DNA of 10,536 bases, from NCBI GenBank assembly GCA_003551865.1, contig PUNU01000086.1, positions 1 through 10,536 of the forward strand, read 5' to 3'. Below are positions 1 to 6,408 of the stretch, one piece after another. A model generated the notes under the pieces. It ran no database searches, was not told the origin of the DNA, and saw only the letters and a program-made list of their open reading frames with translations. The position numbers and the translations under genes are program-made. The DNA comes from Syntrophomonadaceae bacterium (GTDB lineage: Bacteria; Bacillota_D; Dethiobacteria; DTU022). Each line of letters starts with the position of its first letter. The stretch's first letter is position 1.

Positions 1-531
1 ATTACCGAGGTAATGGATCAATTTACTGTCAAAGATGTGGCCGAATGTGCGGATATCCTGCAGGTTGGGGCCAGAAATATGCAGAACTACTATCTGCTCC
101 GTGAGCTTGGCAAGATCCGCAAGCCGGTTTTGCTGAAAAGAGGCCTGTCGGCAACCATCGAAGAGTGGCTGATGGCGGCTGAATATATTTTAAGCGGGGG
201 TAACTATCAAGTAATCCTCTGCGAAAGAGGCATTCGCACATTTGAACCTTATACGCGGAATACCCTGGATTTAAGTGCCGTGCCCCTGGCCAAACAGCTG
301 AGCCACCTGCCGGTTATTGTCGATCCCAGCCACGGCACCGGCATATCAGGTCTTGTTCCGGCGATGAGCAAGGCCGCCCTGGCAGCCGGGGCGGACGGCT
401 TGATGATCGAAGTGCACCCCAATCCCCAGGAAGCGCTTTCAGACGGGCCTCAATCGCTTACACCGGATCAATTCCGGGAGCTTTTTAAAGATCTAAAAGG
501 AGTGGCGTTAAGTGTCGGCAGGCTCATCTAG
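1..531 (+). CDS. aroF: 3-deoxy-7-phosphoheptulonate (DAHP) synthase, C-terminal part (5' end outside window)
   Basis: This is the C-terminal ~176 codons of a type I DAHP synthase of the AroF/AroA-beta kind. The enzyme condenses phosphoenolpyruvate and erythrose 4-phosphate, the first step of the shikimate pathway in the cytoplasm. The frame is open from base 1, so the gene starts outside the window; the ATG at 13 is internal. Family landmarks seen are GARNMQN, LLKRG, the [22 protein letters not shown] stretch and VDPSHGTG, followed by IEVHPNP and LSDGPQSL. Of the usual four metal ligands, the His of DPSHG (codon 111 of the fragment), the Glu of IEVH and the Asp of SDGPQ are present; the Cys ligand would lie upstream. 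Whether there is an N-terminal regulatory (FL or chorismate mutase) domain cannot be seen. The last 20 bases overlap tyrA, so the two are translated from one mRNA. Family assignment is secure; the symbol follows Bacillota usage. Confidence 0.96.
   Translation: MTEVMDQFTVKDVAECADILQVGARNMQNYYLLRELGKIRKPVLLKRGLSATIEEWLMAAEYILSGGNYQVILCERGIRTFEPYTRNTLDLSAVPLAKQLSHLPVIVDPSHGTGISGLVPAMSKAALAAGADGLMIEVHPNPQEALSDGPQSLTPDQFRELFKDLKGVALSVGRLI
495..502 (+). promoter_or_regulatory. Ribosome binding site of tyrA inside aroF
   Basis: The run AAAAGGAG lies inside the last codons of aroF, 9 bases before the GTG at 512. It decides the tyrA start and makes translational coupling of the two genes likely. Confidence 0.75.
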
Positions 532-1642
532 TGGTGGTTATTATTTCAAAAAAGCTGCCCTTCTCGGCACCGGTTTAATCGGTGGAAGTATCGGTATTGC
601 CCTGCGGGAAAAGCAGCTGGTGGAAAAGATTGTCGGTTGGGATCGCGATTCTGAAGCCCGTGAGCAGGCAGTGAAACGGGGTGCGGTGGATGAAAAGGCC
701 GATGTCGCCTTGGATGCCGTGCAGGGAGCGGACCTGGTGGTCCTGGCCGTGCCTGTACTCAGTACAGTTGAGCTTTTAAAAGAAATTCTACCGGCTGTTG
801 AAGCGGGAGCTTTGATAACCGATGTCGGCAGTACCAAGAGCCGAATCATGGAAACGGTTGAGCCGATTTTACCTGATTCAGTCTATTTTATTGGTGGGCA
901 CCCGATGGCCGGTTCAGAGGAAAGCGGTATTAAAGGAGCCGATCCGGCCCTGCTTGAAAATGCAATTTATGTGTTGACTCCCGGGTACAATACACCCTCT
1001 GAGATGATCGGCAAATTAACCGGGATGCTTGAAGAAGCGGGAGCCCAGCCCCTGCTGCTGGAACCTGAAACTCACGACAGGGTTGTCGCTTCTGTCAGCC
1101 ACCTGCCCCACCTGGCGGCTTCTGCATTAGTGCAGAGTGTGGCCGGCAGCGGGGATATGGAACTCGTGCGCACCATGGCAGCCGGCGGATTTCGTGACAG
1201 CACCAGGATTGCTCTTGCCAATCCCGAGGTGTGGCGCGATATTTGTATCAGCAATCGTGAAGCCCTTAGGAGTGCTCTTGATACATTTAAAAGGAGTATC
1301 GAGTTTCTGGATCAATACCTGTCCGAAAGCAATGCGGAGGCCATTGAAGAATACCTGAGAGAAGCCCGTGATTACCGCAGCAGCATTCCCCACCGCGGCC
1401 GCGGTATCCTGCCCGAGCTTTTTGAAGTGATTGTCCTTGTCCGCGACACACCGGGGGTTATCGGCCGTCTGGCCGGCCTGCTCGGTGAAGCGGGGATCAA
1501 CATTGATGCTATCGAGATTTTACATGTGCGGGAACTGGCAGGAGGCAGCATCCGCCTTGGTTTTAGAAGTAAAGATCAGCAGGAAAAAGCCCTGGAATTA
1601 TTAAACGAAAAAGGATACCGCACTCATTCTGCAAACAACTAA
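512..1642 (+). CDS. tyrA: Prephenate dehydrogenase with C-terminal ACT domain
   Basis: Converts prephenate to 4-hydroxyphenylpyruvate with NAD(P)+, the committed step to tyrosine. Length is 376 aa, normal for a TyrA with an ACT domain. The N-terminal Rossmann fold shows the dinucleotide motif GTGLIGG at residues 19-25. The substrate region GGHPMAGSE has His130, the SHLPH motif (His197, His200) carries the family's catalytic histidine, and STRIA followed by NPEVWRDI matches the helical dimerisation domain. From about residue 304 ([18 protein letters not shown]) to 374 is an ACT domain, the usual site of tyrosine feedback inhibition; that regulation is inferred from the family. The GTG start is chosen because AAAAGGAG sits 9 bases upstream. 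It overlaps aroF by 20 bases, so the pair forms the end of an aromatic operon. No chorismate mutase domain is fused. The gene is followed by a convergent regulator, so this is probably the last gene of the transcript. Confidence 0.96.
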   Translation: MSAGSSSGGYYFKKAALLGTGLIGGSIGIALREKQLVEKIVGWDRDSEAREQAVKRGAVDEKADVALDAVQGADLVVLAVPVLSTVELLKEILPAVEAGALITDVGSTKSRIMETVEPILPDSVYFIGGHPMAGSEESGIKGADPALLENAIYVLTPGYNTPSEMIGKLTGMLEEAGAQPLLLEPETHDRVVASVSHLPHLAASALVQSVAGSGDMELVRTMAAGGFRDSTRIALANPEVWRDICISNREALRSALDTFKRSIEFLDQYLSESNAEAIEEYLREARDYRSSIPHRGRGILPELFEVIVLVRDTPGVIGRLAGLLGEAGINIDAIEILHVRELAGGSIRLGFRSKDQQEKALELLNEKGYRTHSANN

Positions 1643-1675
1643 ACAACACTGAAAAGAGGACTGTGCGGTTGTTTG
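1632..1675 (+). terminator. Possible weak terminator between tyrA and the Rrf2 gene
   Basis: CAAACAAC at 1632-1639 is the exact reverse complement of GTTGTTTG at 1668-1675; a second AAACAAC copy at 1641-1647 could pair with the same right arm. The stem is AT-rich and the loop long (20-28 bases), followed by a short TTTAC. It sits between two convergent genes where a shared terminator is expected, but it is a poor structure. Confidence 0.3.
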
Positions 1676-1683
1676 TTTACAGC

Positions 1684-2109
1684 TTAATGCCCGGCATACA
1701 GTTGTTTCTGTTCGGCTGCCAGATCGGCCAGGGTTTTAGATTTAAGGACATTGATTACCTCATTCTTTATACTTTCCCACACCGACCGGGTGACGCAAAC
1801 ATTGGCTCTATTACATGATTCCTCATCATCGATGCAGGCAGCCGGAGCCATCGAGCCTTCAACGCTTTCAACAATATCATATAAAGTCAAATCTTCCGGC
1901 TTAACGGCCAGGTGATAACCGCCGCGGCTTCCTTTCTGGGTGCGCACAAACCCGCGTGCTCTTAGAGGCGCCATGATCTGCTCCAGGTACTTTACAGAAA
2001 TTTCTTGCTTGCAGGCAATATCGTTTAACTGGACAGGCTCCTCCTTATAGTTGAGGGTCAGCTCAATCATCGCCCTGGCTGCATAACGCACTTTTGTTGA
2101 TAAATGCAT
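1684..2109 (-). CDS. Rrf2/IscR-family transcriptional regulator, probably Fe-S sensing
   Basis: A 141-aa protein with the Rrf2 winged helix: MHLSTKVRYAARAMIEL at the N-terminus, a recognition helix near SVKYLEQIMAPLR (39-50), and the wing GSRGGYHLA (60-68). Three C-terminal cysteines (C92, C99, C105; spacing CX6CX5C) match closely in place the cluster ligands of IscR and NsrR, so Fe-S binding is a reasonable inference; C33 is extra. Which regulator it is (IscR, NsrR, CymR-like or other) cannot be decided. The frame stays open upstream to 2220, but the ATG at 2109 is chosen because AGGAGG lies 9 bases before it and family proteins begin M-x-[LI]-S-T-K. It is divergent from the class III aminotransferase and convergent with tyrA. 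No isc or suf genes are in view. A 25-bp palindrome over its own promoter suggests autoregulation. Confidence 0.93.
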   Translation of the reverse strand: MHLSTKVRYAARAMIELTLNYKEEPVQLNDIACKQEISVKYLEQIMAPLRARGFVRTQKGSRGGYHLAVKPEDLTLYDIVESVEGSMAPAACIDDEESCNRANVCVTRSVWESIKNEVINVLKSKTLADLAAEQKQLYAGH

Positions 2110-2118
2110 TAACGTTAA

Positions 2119-2124
2119 CCTCCT
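2119..2124 (-). promoter_or_regulatory. Ribosome binding site setting the Rrf2 start
   Basis: AGGAGG on the minus strand, 9 bases before the ATG at 2109-2107. It rules against the upstream in-frame start at 2220. Confidence 0.8.
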
Positions 2125-2167
2125 CTGGACATAATATAGAGCAAATAATACTATGTTGATTTCAACT

Positions 2168-2192
2168 ATAGAATATTTCACTGATATTCTAT
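2168..2192. promoter_or_regulatory. 25-bp palindrome, probable operator of the Rrf2 regulator
   Basis: ATAGAATAT (2168-2176) and ATATTCTAT (2184-2192) are perfect 9-base inverted arms around a 7-base centre. The site is 25 bp, starts ATA and ends TAT, which is the general architecture of IscR type 1 and other Rrf2 operators, although the inner bases differ. It covers the -10 box and the expected start of the Rrf2 transcript, so binding should repress the regulator's own gene. A second imperfect dyad (CTATGTTGA / TCAACTATAG, 2151-2171) touches it. Confidence 0.65.
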
Positions 2193-2214
2193 CTTCTGGC
2201 TCTAAATTTGTCAA
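2186..2214 (-). promoter_or_regulatory. Sigma-A promoter of the Rrf2 gene
   Basis: Minus-strand -35 TTGACA (2214-2209), spacer of exactly 17, -10 TAGAAT (2191-2186). Transcription would begin near 2179, giving a leader of about 70 bases. The -10 box lies in one arm of the palindrome at 2168-2192. Confidence 0.75.
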
Positions 2215-2319
2215 AATCATTTTTTAGTGGAAGTTTTTTAACAAAGTTTCATGAAAGTGCAGGAGCAATGTTTTATATATTGAAAATAGTAAAAGAAGTA
2301 AGTGCATGTTATCACTTTT

Positions 2320-2326
2320 AAGGAGG
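2320..2326 (+). promoter_or_regulatory. Ribosome binding site setting the aminotransferase start
   Basis: AAGGAGG, 8 bases before GTG 2335. It lies downstream of the earlier in-frame GTG at 2302 and so argues against that longer start. Confidence 0.8.
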
Positions 2327-2334
2327 TTGTCCCG

Positions 2335-3729
2335 GTGGCTAAAATTACACTGGACAGGGTCAGAGAACTGCTTGCCCGGGAAGAGGAGCGCTATAATCTG
2401 CGGTGCCCCGGTTCAAAAGCCCTCTATGAAGAGGCTTGTGGTTTCTATGTCGACGGGGTGCCAATGAGCTGGATGAGAATATGGCCCGGTTATTTTCCGG
2501 TGTTTGTCAAGGAAGCCCGCGGTGCGCGCCTGATCGATGTGGACGACAACGAATATACCGACTTCTGCCTGGGTGATACCGGTGCTCTTTTGGGCCATTC
2601 GCCGCCGCAGTTATTGGGACCGCTGTATGAGCAGATGAAAAAAGGAATCACCACCTTGCTGCCCAATGAAGACAGCATTTGGGTTGGCCGTGAACTGAGT
2701 GAACGGTTCGGACTACCCTACTGGCAAATCCTGATGACTGCTTCGGATGCCAACCGCATGGCTTTAAAGGTGGCCCGCGAACTGACCGGCCGCCGTTTGG
2801 TGCTGGCTTTTAATGCCAGCTACCATGGCAGCGTTGATGAAACCCTGGTCGTCGATTTTTTCGGCAACCTGATGCACATACCCGGCAGTATGGGGCCGCT
2901 GGTCGAAGATCCCGCCAAAATGACCCGCATAGTAGAGTTTAATGATACCGATGCCCTGGAAGAAGCTCTTTCTCCGGGAGATGTTGCCTGTGTGATTACC
3001 GAACCGGTGATGACCAACGTGGGCATTATACACCCGGAACCGGGTTTTCATGAAGCTTTGCGCAGCCTTACCCGCAAATACGGTAGCTACCTGTTGATTG
3101 ACGAAACTCACTCAATCTGTGGCGGGCCGAGCGGCATGACCGGCGAACTGAACCTGAAACCGGATATTTTTGTCCTGGGCAAACCGATTGCCGGCGGCTA
3201 TCCGGCCGCTGTGCTGGGTTTTAACCGGGAGATTGCCCAAGTCCTGGGGAAACGGGTGCCCTGGCATAATTTCTTTGGTTTTGGCGGAACCCTGTCCGGC
3301 AACCCGGCGGCTGTCGCAGCGATTAAAGCGACTCTCAACTCCCTGCTTACCAGGGAATCATTTGATTACATGATCCCCCTGGCTGAAAAAATGGAAAACT
3401 CTATCGCCGCGGTTATTGCCAGGTATGAACTGCCCTGGTACGTAGCCCGCATCGGCTGCCGGGTAGAATTCCGGTTTTTGCCCGAGCAGCCCCGCTGCGG
3501 TATGGACACGATTAAAGAGGAAGTTGATTATAATGCGGTAGACTTGCTCACCGAAGGGCTTACCGGTCCGCTCGAGGCGCTTTTCCACCTCTACTGCACC
3601 AATCGGGGAATCCTGCTTTCTCCGGTGCACGACATGGCCCTAATTTCACCTTCAACTGTTGATGAAGAAGTAGATCTTTATGTGGAAACAATAGAAGGTT
3701 GCATCAAGGAACTGCTGACAGAAATTTAA
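2335..3729 (+). CDS. Class III PLP-dependent aminotransferase, glutamate-1-semialdehyde aminomutase-like, substrate unknown
   Basis: A 464-aa fold-type I PLP enzyme of the class III (Aminotran_3) family. The PLP-binding lysine is Lys283 in LGKPIAGG. The cofactor aspartate is Asp256 in LLIDETH, the YHG motif that stacks on PLP is at 163-165, and FGGTLSGNP follows near 325. True GSA aminomutase (HemL) usually has a DEV motif and a GGGLPVGAYGG stretch after the lysine; here DETHSICGGPSG and GGYPAAVLGF replace them. This places it in the broader 'aspartate aminotransferase family' branch that includes beta-amino acid transaminases rather than in haem synthesis. The donor and acceptor cannot be read from the sequence. 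The GTG at 2335 is chosen over GTG 2302 because AAGGAGG lies 8 bases before it and RVRELLAREEERY is a typical N-terminus. It stands alone on its strand, divergent from the Rrf2 gene. No good sigma-A promoter was recognised upstream. Confidence 0.9.
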   Translation: MAKITLDRVRELLAREEERYNLRCPGSKALYEEACGFYVDGVPMSWMRIWPGYFPVFVKEARGARLIDVDDNEYTDFCLGDTGALLGHSPPQLLGPLYEQMKKGITTLLPNEDSIWVGRELSERFGLPYWQILMTASDANRMALKVARELTGRRLVLAFNASYHGSVDETLVVDFFGNLMHIPGSMGPLVEDPAKMTRIVEFNDTDALEEALSPGDVACVITEPVMTNVGIIHPEPGFHEALRSLTRKYGSYLLIDETHSICGGPSGMTGELNLKPDIFVLGKPIAGGYPAAVLGFNREIAQVLGKRVPWHNFFGFGGTLSGNPAAVAAIKATLNSLLTRESFDYMIPLAEKMENSIAAVIARYELPWYVARIGCRVEFRFLPEQPRCGMDTIKEEVDYNAVDLLTEGLTGPLEALFHLYCTNRGILLSPVHDMALISPSTVDEEVDLYVETIEGCIKELLTEI

Positions 3730-3751
3730 TATAAAACAGGGTGCAGAGCGG

Positions 3752-4627
3752 TTAAATCATGGATTTTTCCGGCCAGCCGGCCAGCTTCTGGACGGTGTTG
3801 TCTCCTGTCCCTCTCAATCCGGAGAAGACGGTTTCGGTTTCCGAATCGGCTGGATTATAAAGGACCAGGTAGAGATCGCCTTTTTTACTGTTGACCACAG
3901 TCTCCGTCGCAGTGTAATTAAGCGGGCCGTAGCGGGGATGGTCGTAAACGAAGCGTTCGTAGGTTAAATCATAGTGGTCTGTGTTTCTATGGCTGGAATA
4001 CCAGTCGATGTCAAATTCCTTTTCTTTAAGCAGGGCTTTCAGCAGATAGCTGAAATATTCGGTATGCCGGTAGCGCAGGGAAGAACGGCGGAAAAGAAGA
4101 ACCTCGATGGTGGCCATTTCTCTCCAGAGGGGTCCGAAAATTTCTTTGCAGCCGAAGCTGGAAGAATAGATATAGTTGATGAGGTTGAACCCTGCGGGGA
4201 TGGTCCGGGCATAATTGATTATATCAGGAGTCAGGCACATCAAGTTTATGACCGCTTTGTTTGCAGCTATAATGTCGGCATAAACATCAATTATAAAACC
4301 GGGTATATTGAGGCTCTCCAGAGTGGATATAAGCTTGTTCAGCTGAATGTCGGGTTCCAGCCGGGCGTACAGCTCATTATCTGAAAGCCCCACAGCGGCG
4401 AGATAAAATTCTTTCCGTTCCAGGTTGGTAAGGTTGAAACAATCAGCCAAAAGCTGGAGGGTCTGGTTGTCCAGGTATTTCCGTTCGCCTCTTTCCAGCC
4501 TTCCCAGCTGATCGGCGCTTAAATGGACGGCCCTGCTCAGGTTTTCCCGGGTCCAGCGGTTGCCGTATTCATCAAAACTGCTGTTGCGGAGAGTTTTAAC
4601 CAGAAGACCGAACTCGGTTAGGTTCAA
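3752..4627 (-). CDS. XRE-family regulator with MmyB-like ligand-binding domain
   Basis: A 291-aa DNA-binding protein. Residues about 6-75 form an XRE helix-turn-helix (LVKTLRN, then RENLSRAVHLSADQLGRLERGERKYLDNQTLQLLADCF). After a linker, residues about 95-270 match the PAS-like MmyB/MLTR ligand-binding domain: IPGFIIDVYADIIAANKA, a later FNLINYIYSSS, and EFDIDWYSSH corresponding to the family's F-x-x-x-W-x-x-H. Structures from this family have been found with a bound fatty acid, so lipid sensing is possible, but the ligand here is unknown. The start is TTG at 4627, with AGGTGAG 6 bases upstream; a nearby ATG at 4643 is out of frame. It converges on the aminotransferase with a 22-base gap. 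Its leader of about 100 bases is AT-rich. The last ~30 residues after LVLYNPADSET are a divergent tail. Target genes are unknown. Confidence 0.88.
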   Translation of the reverse strand: MNLTEFGLLVKTLRNSSFDEYGNRWTRENLSRAVHLSADQLGRLERGERKYLDNQTLQLLADCFNLTNLERKEFYLAAVGLSDNELYARLEPDIQLNKLISTLESLNIPGFIIDVYADIIAANKAVINLMCLTPDIINYARTIPAGFNLINYIYSSSFGCKEIFGPLWREMATIEVLLFRRSSLRYRHTEYFSYLLKALLKEKEFDIDWYSSHRNTDHYDLTYERFVYDHPRYGPLNYTATETVVNSKKGDLYLVLYNPADSETETVFSGLRGTGDNTVQKLAGWPEKSMI

Positions 4628-4633
4628 TTTAAA

Positions 4634-4640
4634 CTCACCT
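4634..4640 (-). promoter_or_regulatory. Ribosome binding site for the TTG start of the XRE-MmyB gene
   Basis: AGGTGAG on the minus strand, 6 bases before TTG 4627-4625. It supports the non-ATG start. Confidence 0.6.
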
Positions 4641-4737
4641 CATATATCCGTATTCCCTGTAGATGTTTCTGCGTTTTTTTGCACGGCAGCTTTCAATAAA
4701 ATGCATAAATCTTAAGAGCAAAAAAATAATAGCCTTT

Positions 4738-4766
4738 ATTGTAGTAATGGCTTTAATTTTAAGCAA
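4738..4766 (-). promoter_or_regulatory. Sigma-A promoter of the XRE-MmyB gene
   Basis: Minus-strand -35 TTGCTT (4766-4761), 17-base spacer, -10 TACAAT (4743-4738). Transcription would begin near 4731. The stretch 4628-4934 (about 300 bases without a gene) holds only this promoter, its AT-rich leader and the dodecin terminator; open frames across it have no ribosome binding site or recognisable protein. Confidence 0.6.
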
Positions 4767-4860
4767 AAAGTAAAATTGCTTGATTATTAACCATTCAACC
4801 TGTGAATATAATAACAAATAATGAGAATGAATGCAAAAAGGAGTGCTGCGATATTCTGAA

Positions 4861-4901
4861 TGCAAGAAAACGGCAGTCTGGTAAAGTGCCGCTTTCTTGC
4901 A
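4861..4901 (-). terminator. Rho-independent terminator of the dodecin gene
   Basis: Two 15-base arms (4861-4875 and 4887-4901) pair around an 11-base loop; the single mismatch is a G-U pair in minus-strand RNA. Read on the minus strand it has an A-rich lead-in (AAGAAA), a GC-rich core (GCGGCA with TGCCGT) and a U-rich TTTTCTT tail. It begins about 30 bases after the dodecin stop. Confidence 0.75.
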
Positions 4902-4934
4902 TATCTTAAAGATACATGCACACTTGCCGGTGAT

Positions 4935-5138
4935 TTATTCTTCGTACTTGAAGGAAAGGTTCAGTTTTACTCTAAAAACAAGAGTGCCTTCCTCGATTCT
5001 AAGGTCCAGTTCTTTTACTTCGGCAACCCGCAGATCCCTTAAAGTTTTTGAGGCGGTTTCCACTGCTCCCCGGGCTGCGTCCTCCCACGACTTATCACTT
5101 GTGCCGATAATCTCAACAACTTTAAAAACGCTGTTCAC
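4935..5138 (-). CDS. Dodecin family flavin-binding protein
   Basis: A 67-aa protein with the full dodecin pattern: VFKVVEIIGTSDKSWEDAARGAVETASKTLRDLR, then the beta-strand region VAEVKELDLRIEEGTLVFRVKLNLSFKYE. Dodecins form hollow dodecamers of beta-alpha-beta-beta subunits in the cytoplasm that store or buffer FMN, riboflavin or related ligands, and some bind coenzyme A. Length is typical (65-71 aa). The start is GTG at 5138, with AGGAGG 6 bases upstream. It has its own near-consensus promoter and a terminator, so it is a single-gene unit. The ligand is inferred from the family; the aromatic residue that stacks on flavin in archaeal dodecins cannot be assigned with confidence here. Confidence 0.93.
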   Translation of the reverse strand: MNSVFKVVEIIGTSDKSWEDAARGAVETASKTLRDLRVAEVKELDLRIEEGTLVFRVKLNLSFKYEE

Positions 5139-5144
5139 GGTAGT

Positions 5145-5150
5145 CCTCCT
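5145..5150 (-). promoter_or_regulatory. Ribosome binding site setting the GTG start of dodecin
   Basis: Minus-strand AGGAGG within AAAGGAGG, 6 bases before GTG 5138-5136. Confidence 0.8.
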
Positions 5151-5176
5151 TTCAAGGTTTAAGATACTGCATTCTT

Positions 5177-5205
5177 ATTTTATAAAAAATTTGCGCACAT
5201 GTCAA
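5177..5205 (-). promoter_or_regulatory. Near-consensus sigma-A promoter of dodecin
   Basis: Minus-strand -35 TTGACA (5205-5200), exact 17-base spacer, -10 TAAAAT (5182-5177); transcription would begin near 5170, giving a leader of about 30 bases. It is the best promoter in the window, suggesting strong constitutive expression. Confidence 0.85.
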
Positions 5206-5222
5206 TATTGCCTCAATTGTAG

Positions 5223-5235
5223 CCGCAAAATGCGG
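5223..5235. repeat. Short perfect hairpin between degV and dodecin
   Basis: CCGCA and TGCGG pair around an AAA loop, extended by a G-U and an A-U pair on the plus strand. It lies just upstream of the dodecin promoter. It lacks a U-tract, so it is not a standard terminator for degV; no other clear signal was seen in 5206-5350. Confidence 0.35.
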
Positions 5236-5350
5236 TTGCTCTCCGGTCGCCGCTAAAGTCTGTTTGCTGTCGGTTTGCATATTTACTCTTCCATATGATC
5301 GGGATTAAGTACCGGGTTCTGTCGGTAATAAAACTTTTACGGCGGCAGCC

Positions 5351-6217
5351 TTATAATTTAATCAAAGTGTCGAGAGATGGTTGGATCATCAGGCCGACTG
5401 CTCCGGGGCCGATGTGGGCGCCGATTGCCGGTCCCACCATCCCGATATGCAGGTCTGCAATTTCGTAATTTTTCCGCATTTCTTCCAGGAGCTTTTGCGC
5501 ATTTTCTTCAGCCCCGGTGTGCACAATTGACAGGTTAACCGGGCTGTCCGGGCTGACATTTTTTAAAGCCCCGCCGACCAGGCTGGGGATTACTTTCGAG
5601 CGCCCCCTTACTTTGTCATAAGGGGCGACCATTCCTTCCTCGTCGGCGTAAAGAATTGGCCTGATCTGCAGGAGAGTGCCCAGGAGTGAGGCCGCTTTGC
5701 CGATACGCCCGTTTCTCTGTAGAAATTCGAGCGTGTCCACGGAGAAAGCGCTGAAAGTGTGTTCGATCGATTTATAGACCAGGTTGAGAATTTCATCGAG
5801 CGCCATACTTCTACCGGCTGCCTCTGCAGCCACCAGGGCGGTTCTGCCGATTCCCTGGGAGGCAGTTTTGGTGTCGACGGGGATAACCCTGGGTGCGACC
5901 ATTTGCGATGCTGTTTCGGCGGAATTCAAAGTTCCGCTCAGTTTCCCTGATATGTGAATGCTGAGGATGGTTTCATCTTCTGCAGCCAGCTCTTCATAGG
6001 CGGAGCGGAAAGCTTCCGGTGAAGGCTGGGAGGTTTTCGGCAGATCACTGCTTGCTGTGAGCCGTTCGTAAAATTCTTCCGCAGTAAGGTCGACCCCGTC
6101 GGCAAATGATTCAGAACCGAAGGTGACCATAATTGGCACTACCTTAATGCCATACCTGTTGACTTGCTCTGCTGAAAGATCAGCAGTACTGTCACTTACA
6201 ATTTTAATGTGATGCAT
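5351..6217 (-). CDS. DegV family protein, FakB-like fatty acid-binding
   Basis: A 288-aa member of the DegV family. DegV/FakB proteins hold a single fatty acid in a deep pocket and, where FakA kinase is present, present it for phosphorylation and entry into phospholipid synthesis. Landmarks are IVSDSTADL (6-14) at the N-terminus, TSQPSP (62-67) and HISGKLSGT (88-96) that bind the carboxylate head, DTLEFLQRNGRIGKAASLLG in the middle, and the C-terminal GPAIGAHIGPGAVG. The open frame reaches back to 6313, but the ATG at 6217 is chosen because AGGAG lies 8 bases upstream and MHHIKIVSDS is the usual DegV beginning. It is divergent from the DUF151 gene. No fakA is in view, so the lipid role is inferred from the family; organisms often carry several DegV paralogues. 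Confidence 0.94.
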   Translation of the reverse strand: MHHIKIVSDSTADLSAEQVNRYGIKVVPIMVTFGSESFADGVDLTAEEFYERLTASSDLPKTSQPSPEAFRSAYEELAAEDETILSIHISGKLSGTLNSAETASQMVAPRVIPVDTKTASQGIGRTALVAAEAAGRSMALDEILNLVYKSIEHTFSAFSVDTLEFLQRNGRIGKAASLLGTLLQIRPILYADEEGMVAPYDKVRGRSKVIPSLVGGALKNVSPDSPVNLSIVHTGAEENAQKLLEEMRKNYEIADLHIGMVGPAIGAHIGPGAVGLMIQPSLDTLIKL

Positions 6218-6266
6218 AAACAAAACTCCTTTGCCAGATAAAATTAAAAGCCGATTATTACCTAGC

Positions 6267-6275
6267 ATCATAACA
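6267..6275 (-). promoter_or_regulatory. Possible extended -10 promoter of degV
   Basis: Minus strand reads TGTTATGAT: a TG two bases before a TATGAT -10 box, the extended -10 form. The nearest -35-like hexamer (TTGCAC) is 20 bases away, which is too far, so the call rests on the -10 region. Transcription would begin about 45 bases before the start codon. Confidence 0.4.
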
Positions 6276-6319
6276 TAAAAGAGACCATCTATGTGCAATA
6301 AAGATGGCAACACCGAAAT

Positions 6320-6344
6320 CCGAAAGCGACGTCAGTCGGTTCGG
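6320..6344. repeat. Interrupted palindrome between divergent degV and DUF151 genes
   Basis: CCGAA (6320-6324) pairs with TTCGG (6340-6344), and inside it CGAC (6327-6330) pairs with GTCG (6335-6338) around GTCA. It ends 3 bases before the proposed -35 of the DUF151 gene, so it may be an operator; it has no U-tract. Confidence 0.4.
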
Positions 6345-6347
6345 CGG

Positions 6348-6376
6348 TTTAACCTGCTTTTAATCTATGATAAAAT
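6348..6376 (+). promoter_or_regulatory. Possible sigma-A promoter of the DUF151 gene
   Basis: -35 TTTAAC (6348-6353), 17-base spacer, -10 TAAAAT (6371-6376). The -10 is good and the -35 weak. Transcription would begin near 6383, about 25 bases before the start codon. Confidence 0.5.
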
Positions 6377-6408
6377 ACAATAAAGTGAGCTGAGAGGGGA
6401 TGTATAAC

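Noticed and set aside
2110..2220. N-terminal extension of the Rrf2 protein
   Set aside because: The extra residues would be encoded by the promoter and operator region; AGGAGG and family alignment place the start at 2109.
2764..3111. 115-aa minus-strand open frame
   Set aside because: Antisense to the aminotransferase core, which contains conserved PLP motifs; it is a shadow of a real gene.
3974..4384. 136-aa plus-strand open frame
   Set aside because: Lies fully opposite the XRE-MmyB gene, no ribosome binding site and no recognisable protein; the opposite frame has clear family motifs.
4635..4865. 76-aa minus-strand open frame upstream of the XRE gene
   Set aside because: Covers the promoter and AT-rich leader of the XRE gene, lacks a ribosome binding site, and its composition (poly-Ile, poly-Phe) reflects AT-rich DNA.
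4860..5256. Plus-strand open frames of 60 and 119 aa over dodecin
   Set aside because: Antisense to dodecin and crossing its terminator and promoter; no start signals.
6218..6313. N-terminal extension of DegV by 32 residues
   Set aside because: The extension is non-homologous and crosses the promoter region; AGGAG precedes ATG 6217.
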